From assembly GCA_003214055.1 (NCBI GenBank), contig QCMD01000002.1, positions 62,001 through 126,000 on the forward strand: 64,000 nt of DNA, in the 5' to 3' direction. A program made the translations under genes and the position numbers. Below are positions 26,847 to 35,971 of the stretch, piece by piece; the stretch's first letter is position 1; each line of letters starts with the position of its first letter. The notes under the pieces are model-generated. The model was not told the DNA's origin. It did no database searches and saw only the letters and a program-made list of their open reading frames with translations. This DNA comes from Prochlorococcus sp. AG-418-K17. GTDB taxonomy: Bacteria; Cyanobacteriota; Cyanobacteriia; PCC-6307; Cyanobiaceae.

Positions 26847-28427
26847 TTATTTATTAAAAAAAGGGGTCATTTTCATAAATGTTTTATCAAGGCTAAAACT
26901 TAGAGTAATAACTTTATGATTTGCTGAAGGAGATCCAAAATTTCCCTCGCCAAATCCAGGATTAACTCCAATAGCTGGATAAGCTGCTGCAGATATAGAT
27001 AAGCGAAGCTTGCTATCTTTAATCAAACAAATATTTGTTGGTTGCATTGTGATTTGATAAATGCATTCTTCACTTATTTTGGAGTTTTTAACCCTTAAGA
27101 ATCCTGTTGAAAATTGATTCACCTTTTCATTACCTTCTTCAACTAGAGATAAAGCAAGGCAGATATCGAAATTGGGCTGATTACTTTTTACTTGGATTTC
27201 TAATGTTGGAACTCCTCTTAAATATTGATCTTCTTCAAAAGAATTGGTTTGAAAAACACCTACATCCAGACGTTTATCAATAATACTTCTATTAAACTTT
27301 CCTGGATTTGGTCCTAAATGACCACCGTCAGATGGAGTAGGTCTCCATGGGTCATTAACAATTGTGAACCATCCTGATCCTTTTGAATTTATAGAAAGAC
27401 TTCCATCTTCAACCTCTACATTTGCTGTGCCATCGCTTTTGAGCCCAAATATAAATTCAGGGTGAAATTTATTATCTAATTCTTCCCATTTATTTAATGA
27501 AATATTCCATATTTTTTTCTCGTCTTTAAAGTTCTTAGAATTAAATTTTTCATCTGATTTTAAATGTTTATCAAAAAATTTTAATAAAGATTCTTGTGAT
27601 CCCTCCCACCAATTTAGATGTGTCGCATTCCCAATAATAATCTCAGGCCTTCCCCCAGCTTCTTTAGATTTTTTATAAAGATCAAAGGCACCTTTTAAAT
27701 GTGGATCCCAAAGTCCTCCAATAATTAACATAGGTTGCTTAATCCATGTTGAAATTGGTTTGAATTCTTCAAATGGGCGAGAATTATTTAAATTTTTAAG
27801 CCATTCCAAAACAAAGCTATTTGGATCATAATTTTTTAAAAGGCTTAAACCTTCACTTAAATAACTTTTATTTTCTAAGGCTAATCTTATCTTTTCCCAC
27901 TCAAGCAATTTATTTTCTCTTTTCATTTTTAATGCTGCGATTTGAAGCCCCCATGCAATATTGTTATGCCACCAATATGCTCCTCCATCAGAACACCAAT
28001 GATCCTTAATATTCATCCCAGTCATTGCTGGAGATAAACAATCGGGCGGCTTTGAATTTAATTCACCAGTTAGTTGAGTAAATCCTTGATATGAAAAACC
28101 ATATAAGCCAAGTTTTCCATTACATTCTTTTAGAGACCTTACCCATTCATGTGTTTCTGAAGTATCGCTAGCTTCTTGAGAAAAACCATTAAAAACTCCT
28201 TCAGAAGACCCCATACCTCTAACATCTTGAATTATTACCATATACCCCTTGGTTGCCCACCATTCTGGGTGAGAATAGGTAATAGTTGAAGCTATTTCCC
28301 TGCCATATGGTTGTCTCATTAATAAAGCAGGCCATGGCCCATTACTATCAGGCAACCAAATCCTAGATATAAGTCTTACTCCATCTCTAAGTTCTAGAGA
28401 CTTGTCAAACCATCTTGAACCAGACAT
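26847..28427 (-). CDS. CocE/NonD-family serine hydrolase (peptidase S15-like)
   Basis: A 526-residue alpha/beta hydrolase with a C-terminal jelly-roll domain (X-Pro dipeptidyl-peptidase C-terminal type, about 300-520). The nucleophile is Ser112 in the elbow GFSYQG, preceded by QDVRGMGSSEG, which supplies the oxyanion region. A later GGLWDPHLKG carries the likely Asp and ATHLNWW the His. No signal peptide is seen. Family members hydrolyse acyl esters or amides (cocaine esterase, cephalosporin acylase, X-Pro peptidase), and the true substrate here is unknown. It is followed by glgB (52 bp) and preceded by a small secreted protein gene (7 bp). Confidence 0.85.
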   Translation of the reverse strand: MSGSRWFDKSLELRDGVRLISRIWLPDSNGPWPALLMRQPYGREIASTITYSHPEWWATKGYMVIIQDVRGMGSSEGVFNGFSQEASDTSETHEWVRSLKECNGKLGLYGFSYQGFTQLTGELNSKPPDCLSPAMTGMNIKDHWCSDGGAYWWHNNIAWGLQIAALKMKRENKLLEWEKIRLALENKSYLSEGLSLLKNYDPNSFVLEWLKNLNNSRPFEEFKPISTWIKQPMLIIGGLWDPHLKGAFDLYKKSKEAGGRPEIIIGNATHLNWWEGSQESLLKFFDKHLKSDEKFNSKNFKDEKKIWNISLNKWEELDNKFHPEFIFGLKSDGTANVEVEDGSLSINSKGSGWFTIVNDPWRPTPSDGGHLGPNPGKFNRSIIDKRLDVGVFQTNSFEEDQYLRGVPTLEIQVKSNQPNFDICLALSLVEEGNEKVNQFSTGFLRVKNSKISEECIYQITMQPTNICLIKDSKLRLSISAAAYPAIGVNPGFGEGNFGSPSANHKVITLSFSLDKTFMKMTPFFNK

Positions 28428-28434
28428 TTAGGCT

Positions 28435-28701
28435 TTAGATAATGTCTGGGCAATGCAGTCCAATGACATAAATAGAATAAATTTCAGCATTAACTGGAGT
28501 TAATTTATTTTTTTTTGATATGTACTCTATAGCTTTATCTGAACTCGCAGATATACCTTTGGAATTAAAATCTCTAAACTTATTACAGATATTTATAGCT
28601 TCGCTTGGATTCTTTTTTACGCTTTCTAATAAGTTTGATTGACTTAAAACAGGTTCAAGGGAGGATAAAAACAAGAATAAAAAAATTAAATAAGATTTCA
28701 T
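28435..28701 (-). CDS. Small secreted protein, unknown function
   Basis: An 88-residue protein with an N-terminal signal peptide (hydrophobic YLIFLFLFLSSLEPVLS, probable cleavage near residue 20). The mature part is about 68 residues with two cysteines (NICNKF and GLHCPDII) that could form a disulfide. I recognise a picocyanobacteria-type small exported protein but cannot name a family. I use the ATG at 28701. A GTG two codons upstream (28707) is the alternative. It sits 7 bp before the CocE-type hydrolase gene and probably shares its transcript. Confidence 0.65.
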   Translation of the reverse strand: MKSYLIFLFLFLSSLEPVLSQSNLLESVKKNPSEAINICNKFRDFNSKGISASSDKAIEYISKKNKLTPVNAEIYSIYVIGLHCPDII

Positions 28702-28751
28702 TATCACTTTTTTTAGACATTCTACATTAAAAAATTTTTTTTACAAAGATT

Positions 28752-29160
28752 TCAAATAGATTTATAGATTTGTTGAGCTCTTATAATCCATTTTTTTAAA
28801 AGGGAAATAGTTATATCTGTCTTAGTTTTAACTCTAAGACTTCTCTCTAATCTACCAATTTTACGTTCTAATTCATATGGTGTTAATAGTGATAATGATT
28901 TCACTGAACTAACACCACAATGCAAAAGGAGATAAGCTTCGGGGGGGGGGAATTTCTATTTCTTTTTTAAAAATTGCTATTGCTCTGATTTTTTTTAAAT
29001 TATTTAAAGTACATAATGGCGAACTTCGTTGAACTGCATTTATTTCCAAATCTGAAAGTCTACTTAGCTTTTCAAAGTCAGATAAATTATTTTGAATCAA
29101 AAAAGTTTTCTCATGTCTAAAGTTTGTTGGTAAAGAATTTAAAAAAGTTTCATCTGCCAT
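28752..29160 (-). pseudogene. Helix-hairpin-helix (DUF4332-like) protein gene interrupted by a +1 frameshift in a C10 tract
   Basis: The frame from ATG 29160 encodes 73 sensible residues (MADETFLNSLPTNFRHEKTF to FKKEIEIPPP) and then runs through ten C on the coding strand (28941-28950). As read it stops at 28909 after a short odd tail. Removing one C restores a frame that continues EAYLLLHCGVSSVKSLSLL, then PYELERKIGRLERSL, to a TGA at 28752-28754. This gives a 135-residue protein with two helix-hairpin-helix-like repeats, the DUF4332 pattern. It may be a true mutation, a phase-variable switch, a slippage-decoded gene or a sequencing error. A role in nucleic-acid or protein binding is only inferred. 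It neighbours ycf51. Confidence 0.75.
28941..28950. repeat. Homopolymer G10 (C10 on the coding strand)
   Basis: Ten consecutive G, the longest G/C run I noticed in this AT-rich window, lying exactly where the helix-hairpin-helix frame breaks. Nine or twelve bases would keep the gene intact. Confidence 0.95.
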
Positions 29161-29171
29161 AGGTTAAAAGA

Positions 29172-29615
29172 TCAATTCATTTTTACAGATTTCTTTATTT
29201 CACCTAAGATCACAGGCTTGCTTATATTATCGGTGATTTTTTCAATTTTCCTTATCTTAATTTTTACATTCGCTCCGGACCTACTTCCTTTTCTAAGGTT
29301 TTCTGATAGTTGTTTTAAAGTTGGTGCAATAGAATCTTCTGGGAAGTCATCCTCGACTTTAGCAATAATCAAATCAAAGCCATTGTCATAAACGATTGGA
29401 ACATATTTTGCGCCCTCTATTACAACTTTTTCACTGTAACTTTGTATAAATGCCCAACTACTTAAAGAGAGTAATAATGAGAAAATAGTTGCTCCAATTA
29501 TTCTATATTTAAAACCAAAATTGAAAATAAAAGCAATTATAGTACCCAATAAAAGAAATATTCCTAAGAATCCAAAAATTTTGGGTGTGTTCTCTAATAG
29601 TTCAAAAAAAGACAT
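29172..29615 (-). CDS. ycf51: Ycf51-family membrane protein (DUF2518)
   Basis: A 147-residue protein conserved in cyanobacteria and some plastid genomes. Two hydrophobic helices (about 12-32 and 37-58, containing FIFNFGFKYRIIGAT between them) are followed by a soluble domain with YVPIVYDNGFDLIIAKV, LKQLSENLRKGSR and KPVILGEIKKSV. This matches the Ycf51 layout. Its function is not established. It is 11 bp upstream of the frameshifted HhH gene on the same strand and divergent from the TamB-like gene. Confidence 0.82.
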   Translation of the reverse strand: MSFFELLENTPKIFGFLGIFLLLGTIIAFIFNFGFKYRIIGATIFSLLLSLSSWAFIQSYSEKVVIEGAKYVPIVYDNGFDLIIAKVEDDFPEDSIAPTLKQLSENLRKGSRSGANVKIKIRKIEKITDNISKPVILGEIKKSVKMN

Positions 29616-29679
29616 TTAGTGGCTTTGACTTAATTAATTTCTTATATTTTGTAAGCCTACTCTATTTTTAGGTTCTAAA

Positions 29680-32600
29680 TTGAAAAAAATTAGATCTCTA
29701 AATTTAAATATAAAAATAGTCTTCATAGGAATGTTCTTGTCCTTTGGCTTCCTAGGCGCCATTTTATTAAATAATTTTTTAAAAGAAACATACAATTCTA
29801 AGCAATCTGAATTAGAAGATAGTATTGGGGATTTTTTAAATAAAAAAGTTGATTTAGGAGATTATTCGGGAATTAGATTTCTAGGAATTTCTTTGAGTAA
29901 TTCAAAAATTATTGATGCCAAAAATATAGATTCTGTAATCAAGGCTAAGAGTGTATATGTGGGAATTATGCCTTTAAAATCATTTTTAAATCAAAAATTG
30001 ATATTAAAAATTAAGCCAGAACAAACTGAAATTAGTATAAATAACGATTTTCTGAGACAGGATAAATCTTATATAAGAAGACAATATAAAAATAAATCAA
30101 AATTTAACTATGATTTTAATTTTAGCTTAGATAGATTTGTAACCATAAAGCTCAATGAATCAGGACTAGGTACAAAAGTCAAAGGACATGTGATCTATAA
30201 ATCTAGTGATAAGCAAATAATTGCAAATTTAAAATCTAATTTTGATGGTAAAGGTATTTTAAAATTAAAATTTAATACAAAGCTAAATAAGGACTTATTA
30301 AGGCTCGAATTGTTTTCAAGAGGAATAAATCTTGGCGGTTCAAAATATAATTTTGGGGGCAGAAAGATTGCAATTAATAAAGGTAAATTTGAATCTAACT
30401 TTAAATTCTATAAATCTTCAAAACAAACATTTTGTGTGGGAAAATTTGATTTTTCAAAATTAAATATAAAAACGGATGATTTATCAGAAAATATAAATGC
30501 AGATTCGACTAGTTTTTTTTGTAAAGATAATAATTTAGTGGGAAATTCAAAAAATCTTAATTATGGAACTTTAACTTCAAACTTAAATTTAAATTTCCCA
30601 TTAAGTAGGAACTCCAATAATATTGACCTAAAAGGGAGTGTTGGATATGTTGATAGTTTGAACCCAGATATCAAATTATCAGGAAATATTCCATATTGGT
30701 TTGATAAAAGAGGTATAAATTTTGGAGATATTAATTCTACTTTTGATATAAATAGAACCCAATTATCTAATTTGAATATTTTTCGAAAAAATAATATAAG
30801 AGGTTTTGTCACTGCTAAAGGCGAATTAAAAGGAAAAATTAGTGATCCTAATATTTCGATAAACTTTAATGTTGATTATCCACATTATAAAGGAATTCGT
30901 ATCAGAGAAATATGGGAAGGAGAGATTAAGAATAATAAAAATAAATTTCTTCTAAATATGAAAAATAGATATTCTCCAATTCCATCATTTCTCTCAGTTA
31001 GTTTTGATTCTAAGCTTAAATTAGATAATTTAACTTTTAGTAGAATTTTTAATTCTACTAAGGGGAGTATAAAGATAATTAAAGAGGACGATAGTTATAT
31101 TTGGAACGCTGATAATTTTCCTCTTGATGAACTTGAACTATCTATAAATAACCAATTCGATAGAATTTATGGAATTATTAATGGCTCAGGATCAATATCT
31201 TATGACCAATCCAATCTTTTTGGGCGAATAGCTTGGAGCTTAGGAGAATATAGGAATATTAAGTTAGCAAATTCTTTATTTGATTTCAGCTTCAAAGGTT
31301 ATTCTTATTACGTTAACTCATCTTTGTATCCAATTGATGGGGGGGTGATAGAAGTAGACTATAACTCAAATAAAAATAAATTTATTAATCTAGAATTCAA
31401 AGATATTAGTACCAACTGGACAATACTTACAGCTATTGATATTTTTAATTTTGATAATAAAAAAGATAAACCAACAAGCAAATTTAATGTATTGGATGAT
31501 TTAGAAATAAACAAAGAGAATAATTCTTTTAAAGAAAGGATTAGTTTTATAAATGACTTTATTGCGAATAAAAATGTTTTAGAGGATAAATTCAAATTAC
31601 AAAAATATTTAACTAAATTCAGGAGTAGATATAATGCAAAACTTTCTATTCAAGGAGATAAACCACTCAACTATGAATTAAATGCAAAACTAAAAGGATA
31701 TCTTGATTTACCTAAAGATAAATACAAATCTAATAAAGAGGAATTTTCTATTGATTTGGAAGGTGGGTTTTTAAGAGGTAAAGGTTCCTTAAGAATAAAT
31801 AAACTACCTCTTAGTGCTGCCAATATCTTTTTAAATCAACCAAAAGATTTTAAAGGAGTTTTGGATATGAATTTGTTTTATGATCTGGATAAAAAATCTT
31901 TCTCTAGTGAAATCTCATCCGATAATTCTTCAATAGGAAATAACCTAATAGTATTTGATAGAGGACTCATTGAATTTAATAATTCTATTTTTGATATTGA
32001 TTTTTCCTTGCTAACAAATGATTCTAAAATTCCGCTTAATATAAAAGGGGAAATACCAATAAATAAGTCAAATAATTTAGATCTAAGATTGAGTGGAAAT
32101 GGAAAAATTATCGAATTAATAGAAAATTTTACTGATGAATTCTTTACTTTTAAAAAAGGTGATTTAAATCTTAGAATGATAATAAAAGGAACTATTAATA
32201 AGCCTATATTGAATGGATTTATTGTAATTAAAGATTCTGAAATTGATCTTTATAATAATTTGATCAAAGATATCAATAGTTCGATAATCTTTGATTTTGA
32301 ATCTTTACAGATTGAAAATCTAAAAGCAATTTCCGAAGATTCTGGAAAATTTTTAGTTAAAGGTTTTATGCCCTTTTATCAAAATGACCCTAGAAAAGGA
32401 GAAATTAATTTGAAGACTAATAAATTTAATATAAAAACAGATAATTTAAATTTTTTATTAGATTCTAATATAGTTTTAAATGGATCATTTCAAAATCCAG
32501 TTTTGGAGGGAAAACTTTCTTTTAATAATGGATTTATTAATCTGAATAGTAACAATCAAAATAAAAAAATAAATGATAATAATAAAGTAAAAGATGTTAA

Positions 32601-33621
32601 AAAAGATTGGCCAGAACTCTATTGGAAAAAGAATAAGAAAATTGAAATAATTTCAAATGAAACAATTTTGAATTCATTTCTTTTAGGAGAATCTTTCCCT
32701 AATTATTTAAATAATCTGAGTTTTGATAATCTAACATTAAATCTTGGTCCAGATTTTAGACTCCAATATTCGGAAATTGTAAAAGCTGATTTAAATTCAA
32801 TAGTAGATTTGAATATAAATGGAGCTCTAGGAAAAGATTTAAATGCGAGGGGCCTTATCAAATTAAGTAAGGGCATCGCAAATCTATATACAACCCCTTT
32901 CAAATTGGATAAAAATAAAGATAACTATATTTTATTTGCGTCTAGAAAAGGTATAATTCCAGACGTTAATTTTTCATTAGTTAGTAAAGTTCCAGATTCA
33001 ATAATTCCTATAAGTCAAAATAGTCTTGATACGAATATTTCCAGTGATATAAATGCAGATGAAAATTCAAATAGTTTTGGAGCATTTGGAATTGGTAATA
33101 CAAGATTAATAAAGATTGAGGCCTCTTATTCAGGGCCCTTAGATCAATTATCTTTTGAAGATGAAAATAAAAGAATTCAATTGAGGAGTTCTCCAAGTTA
33201 TAACAGGTCTCAAATTATAGGTTTAATTGGAGGTAACTCAGCAAATTTAATTAATAGAGCATTTATTTCTCAACTCAATAATGCTGATGCATTCAGTGAA
33301 AGATTTCAGTTATCTTTATATCCAGCCTTAATTGAAAATAATGATTCTTTAAATAATGTTTTTTCTAATGAAAATTTAAATGTGGGAAATGACGGCCAAG
33401 CATCCTCTAATGAAGAACTTTCTTCTCAAGCTTGGGTAGCTGAACTAGGACTTGATATTACTGATTCAATAAATTTTGCCTTTCAAACTGTTCCAGGTAG
33501 AGATGACTTACCGCCTCTGGGAATTGTTACTTTTCAGGCTAATCCTAACTTAGAATTCTTAGGTTCTTTTGATTCTAATGGTGATTGGAAAAGTCAAGTT
33601 CAATTATTTTTTAGATATTAA
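29680..33621 (+). CDS. TamB/Tic236-like translocation and assembly protein (DUF490)
   Basis: A 1313-residue protein that spans the periplasm between inner membrane and outer-membrane Omp85 proteins and helps barrel or lipid delivery. It has one N-terminal membrane anchor (about residues 11-33), then many beta-rich repeats rich in N, K, S, D, and a C-terminal DUF490/TamB domain (about 950-1313) with IGNTRLIKIEASYSG, RSQIIGLIGG and the ending WKSQVQLFFRY. Homologues in cyanobacteria and chloroplast Tic236 share this build. It starts at TTG 29680. A G7 run at about 31339-31345 remains in frame. It is divergent from ycf51, with proA following. Confidence 0.9.
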   Translation: MKKIRSLNLNIKIVFIGMFLSFGFLGAILLNNFLKETYNSKQSELEDSIGDFLNKKVDLGDYSGIRFLGISLSNSKIIDAKNIDSVIKAKSVYVGIMPLKSFLNQKLILKIKPEQTEISINNDFLRQDKSYIRRQYKNKSKFNYDFNFSLDRFVTIKLNESGLGTKVKGHVIYKSSDKQIIANLKSNFDGKGILKLKFNTKLNKDLLRLELFSRGINLGGSKYNFGGRKIAINKGKFESNFKFYKSSKQTFCVGKFDFSKLNIKTDDLSENINADSTSFFCKDNNLVGNSKNLNYGTLTSNLNLNFPLSRNSNNIDLKGSVGYVDSLNPDIKLSGNIPYWFDKRGINFGDINSTFDINRTQLSNLNIFRKNNIRGFVTAKGELKGKISDPNISINFNVDYPHYKGIRIREIWEGEIKNNKNKFLLNMKNRYSPIPSFLSVSFDSKLKLDNLTFSRIFNSTKGSIKIIKEDDSYIWNADNFPLDELELSINNQFDRIYGIINGSGSISYDQSNLFGRIAWSLGEYRNIKLANSLFDFSFKGYSYYVNSSLYPIDGGVIEVDYNSNKNKFINLEFKDISTNWTILTAIDIFNFDNKKDKPTSKFNVLDDLEINKENNSFKERISFINDFIANKNVLEDKFKLQKYLTKFRSRYNAKLSIQGDKPLNYELNAKLKGYLDLPKDKYKSNKEEFSIDLEGGFLRGKGSLRINKLPLSAANIFLNQPKDFKGVLDMNLFYDLDKKSFSSEISSDNSSIGNNLIVFDRGLIEFNNSIFDIDFSLLTNDSKIPLNIKGEIPINKSNNLDLRLSGNGKIIELIENFTDEFFTFKKGDLNLRMIIKGTINKPILNGFIVIKDSEIDLYNNLIKDINSSIIFDFESLQIENLKAISEDSGKFLVKGFMPFYQNDPRKGEINLKTNKFNIKTDNLNFLLDSNIVLNGSFQNPVLEGKLSFNNGFINLNSNNQNKKINDNNKVKDVKKDWPELYWKKNKKIEIISNETILNSFLLGESFPNYLNNLSFDNLTLNLGPDFRLQYSEIVKADLNSIVDLNINGALGKDLNARGLIKLSKGIANLYTTPFKLDKNKDNYILFASRKGIIPDVNFSLVSKVPDSIIPISQNSLDTNISSDINADENSNSFGAFGIGNTRLIKIEASYSGPLDQLSFEDENKRIQLRSSPSYNRSQIIGLIGGNSANLINRAFISQLNNADAFSERFQLSLYPALIENNDSLNNVFSNENLNVGNDGQASSNEELSSQAWVAELGLDITDSINFAFQTVPGRDDLPPLGIVTFQANPNLEFLGSFDSNGDWKSQVQLFFRY

Positions 33622-33687
33622 TTATCAAAGAAAGTTAGTTTAAAGAATCGTTAATTTGAATTATTATTGGATTAACTAAAAATTATT

Positions 33688-34998
33688 ATGGCCAATATCT
33701 TTGAAGTTCCTCAACCAGGAAATGATCTTTTAGAAAAAGCTGATCAAGTTCGTTTGGCATCATTAGAAATAAGTCAAACTGAAAATCTGCATAGAATTAG
33801 AGCCTTGAATTTAATGTCTGATTATTTAGAAAAGAATACTAAAGAAATTTTAGAAGCAAATAATGAAGACTATAAAAGAGCAGAAAAGAAAGGAATATCA
33901 AAGGCTTTACTTTCTAGATTAAAATTATCAAAAGAAAAATTAAAATCAGGAATTGAAGGTATTAGAAAAGTTGGAGGTTTATCTGATCCTGTAAATCAAA
34001 TACAAGTCAAAAGAGAGCTTTCCAAAGGGCTGGTATTGGAGAGAAAATCTGTACCCATTGGCGTTATAGGGGTTATTTTTGAATCCAGACCCGATGCTGT
34101 TATGCAGATTAGTTCCTTAGCAATAAGGTCAGGAAATGGAGTAATACTAAAGGGCGGAAGTGAAGCTAATTTAACTAATATTGCACTAGTCAATGCATTA
34201 CAGAATGGGCTAGACGAAGCAGGCCTTGATAAGAATGCCATTTGCCTTCTTACAAGTAGAAAAGATAGTATGGCAATGTTAAATCTTGAGAAATATATTA
34301 ATCTAATAATTCCAAGAGGAAGTAATGAATTGGTGAAATTTATTCAGGAGAATACAAAAATCCCTGTGCTAGGACATGCTGATGGTATCTGTCATTTGTT
34401 CATAGATAATGAGGCAAATCTAGAGATGGCGTTATCAGTAGCATTAGATAGTAAAATTCAATATCCTGCTGCATGTAATTCAATTGAAACTTTATTATTG
34501 CATAAAGATATTGCGCAAGTTTTTCTAGAAAATGCTATACCAATATTTAATTCTAATGATGTTAAATTAATTGGAGATAAAAGAGCTGTTGAATTAGGTG
34601 TACAATTTGAGGCTAATTTTGAAGATTGGCAAACTGAATATTTAGATTTGATTTTATCAATAAAAGTTGTTGATAATCTTAATGAGGCAATTACTCATAT
34701 TCAAAAATTCAGTTCAAAACATACAGATGGAATAATTACTGAAAATCCTGTAACAGCTAATAAATTTATGAATGTAATAGATAGTGCTGGTGTTTTTCAT
34801 AATTGCTCTACAAGATTTGCAGATGGTTTTAGATATGGATTTGGAGCTGAGGTAGGAATATCTACTCAAACACTTCCCCCAAGAGGTCCAGTAGGATTGG
34901 AAGGTTTGGTTACCTATAAATATTTTTTAAAAGGTGATGGAAACATAGTTAATGATTTTTCATCTGGTAAGGCTTCCTTTACTCATAAAGATCTTTAA
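33688..34998 (+). CDS. proA: Gamma-glutamyl phosphate reductase
   Basis: Second enzyme of proline synthesis, reducing glutamyl-5-phosphate to the semialdehyde with NADPH. The 436-residue ALDH-like protein has VPIGVIGVIFESRPDAV, LKGGSEANLTN, the catalytic Cys in YPAACNSIETLL, and the C-terminal GFGAEVGISTQTLPPRGP. Its start at ATG 33688 is followed by a typical N-terminal helix. It is the first of three close genes (proA, folB, lipase-like) with gaps of 11 and 5 bp. Confidence 0.95.
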   Translation: MANIFEVPQPGNDLLEKADQVRLASLEISQTENLHRIRALNLMSDYLEKNTKEILEANNEDYKRAEKKGISKALLSRLKLSKEKLKSGIEGIRKVGGLSDPVNQIQVKRELSKGLVLERKSVPIGVIGVIFESRPDAVMQISSLAIRSGNGVILKGGSEANLTNIALVNALQNGLDEAGLDKNAICLLTSRKDSMAMLNLEKYINLIIPRGSNELVKFIQENTKIPVLGHADGICHLFIDNEANLEMALSVALDSKIQYPAACNSIETLLLHKDIAQVFLENAIPIFNSNDVKLIGDKRAVELGVQFEANFEDWQTEYLDLILSIKVVDNLNEAITHIQKFSSKHTDGIITENPVTANKFMNVIDSAGVFHNCSTRFADGFRYGFGAEVGISTQTLPPRGPVGLEGLVTYKYFLKGDGNIVNDFSSGKASFTHKDL

Positions 34999-35009
34999 AA
35001 TTATTACAA

Positions 35010-35372
35010 ATGGAAGCATTCTTGAAAATTGAGAATATTAAACTTTGGGCTAGGGTTGGAGTTCTCGATGAAGAGAGAGAATTAGGGCAGCTTTTTAGTT
35101 TAGATATATTTTTATGGACTGATTTTGAAAAATGTACTGAAAATGATGATATAAATAAAACTGTTGATTATTCAAAATTAGTTGAAATTTTAAAAGATCA
35201 ATCAAAGAAAATATATTTTTTCACGATTGAAAAATACTCAAACGCAATTTTAGAAATTATTGATAAGGAATTTAATCTCTCTAAAATTAAAATTATTTTG
35301 ACAAAATGTAATCCTCCAATTACTGGTTTTGATGGAAAGGTATCAATCGTAAGAATTTTAGAAAATAAGTAA
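35010..35372 (+). CDS. folB: Dihydroneopterin aldolase
   Basis: A 120-residue T-fold enzyme that cleaves dihydroneopterin to 6-hydroxymethyl-dihydropterin in folate synthesis. It shows IENIKLWARVGVLDEERELG with the conserved acidic residue near 22, TVDYSKLVEIL (51-61), the substrate-binding TIEKYSNAI and the catalytic Lys99 in LTKCNPP. It is in tight linkage with proA upstream and a lipase-like hydrolase downstream. Confidence 0.92.
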   Translation: MEAFLKIENIKLWARVGVLDEERELGQLFSLDIFLWTDFEKCTENDDINKTVDYSKLVEILKDQSKKIYFFTIEKYSNAILEIIDKEFNLSKIKIILTKCNPPITGFDGKVSIVRILENK

Positions 35373-35377
35373 AAGTT

Positions 35378-35971
35378 TTGAAAAAAAGAAATCCCATTAT
35401 TTTGATTCATGGTCTTTGGAATAATTCAAGTATTTTTTCTTTTATTACCTCACAACTTGATGAAATTGGGATTGAATATTTTGCCCCAAATCTCAATCAT
35501 TCATTGGGCATGTCTTCAATTAAAGATTTGACTAATACGTTAAACAAATTAATTTTAGAAAAATATGGTTTGGAAAAAGAATTAGATATATTGGGATTCT
35601 CTATGGGCGGAATTATTGGGAGGTACTGGATTCAAAAATTTTATGGTTATAAAAGAACAAGAAGGTTTCTATCTATAGGTTCACCACACAAGGGAACGCT
35701 CGCATCACAATTAGTTCCTAAATATCCATTTACTGGAATATCAGAAATGAAAATAAATAGCAGTTTATTGAAAGATCTCTCGAAATCGAATTTTCTCCTC
35801 AATAACATTGAATGTACAAGTTTTTTTACTTACTGGGATTTAATGGTTTTCCCAGGTTGGTGTACTAATTTAAATTTAGGAGAAAAAATATCATTGAAAG
35901 TATATAAACACAGTAATTTGGTTAGGAATCGTAAAGCTGTTCAAAAAATAGTTGAGAAAATTATTATGTAG
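35378..35971 (+). CDS. Lipase-like alpha/beta hydrolase
   Basis: A 197-residue alpha/beta hydrolase, short for the fold. It begins IILIHGLWNNSS (oxyanion HG motif, 7-18), has the nucleophile Ser75 in the elbow GFSMGG and SIGSPHKGT, typical of lipase/PGAP1-like enzymes. The catalytic Asp and His are less obvious (possible FTYWDLMVFPG and VYKHSNLV). There is no signal peptide. The substrate is probably an ester or lipid (inference). It starts at TTG 35378, 5 bp after folB. Its last 8 bp overlap the end of the convergent peptidase gene. Confidence 0.8.
   Translation: MKKRNPIILIHGLWNNSSIFSFITSQLDEIGIEYFAPNLNHSLGMSSIKDLTNTLNKLILEKYGLEKELDILGFSMGGIIGRYWIQKFYGYKRTRRFLSIGSPHKGTLASQLVPKYPFTGISEMKINSSLLKDLSKSNFLLNNIECTSFFTYWDLMVFPGWCTNLNLGEKISLKVYKHSNLVRNRKAVQKIVEKIIM

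Noticed and set aside
28909-28940. The tail RSLSPFALWC as a genuine C-terminus
   Set aside because: It arises only from reading the C10 tract in the shifted frame, while the other frame continues a coherent protein for 62 residues.
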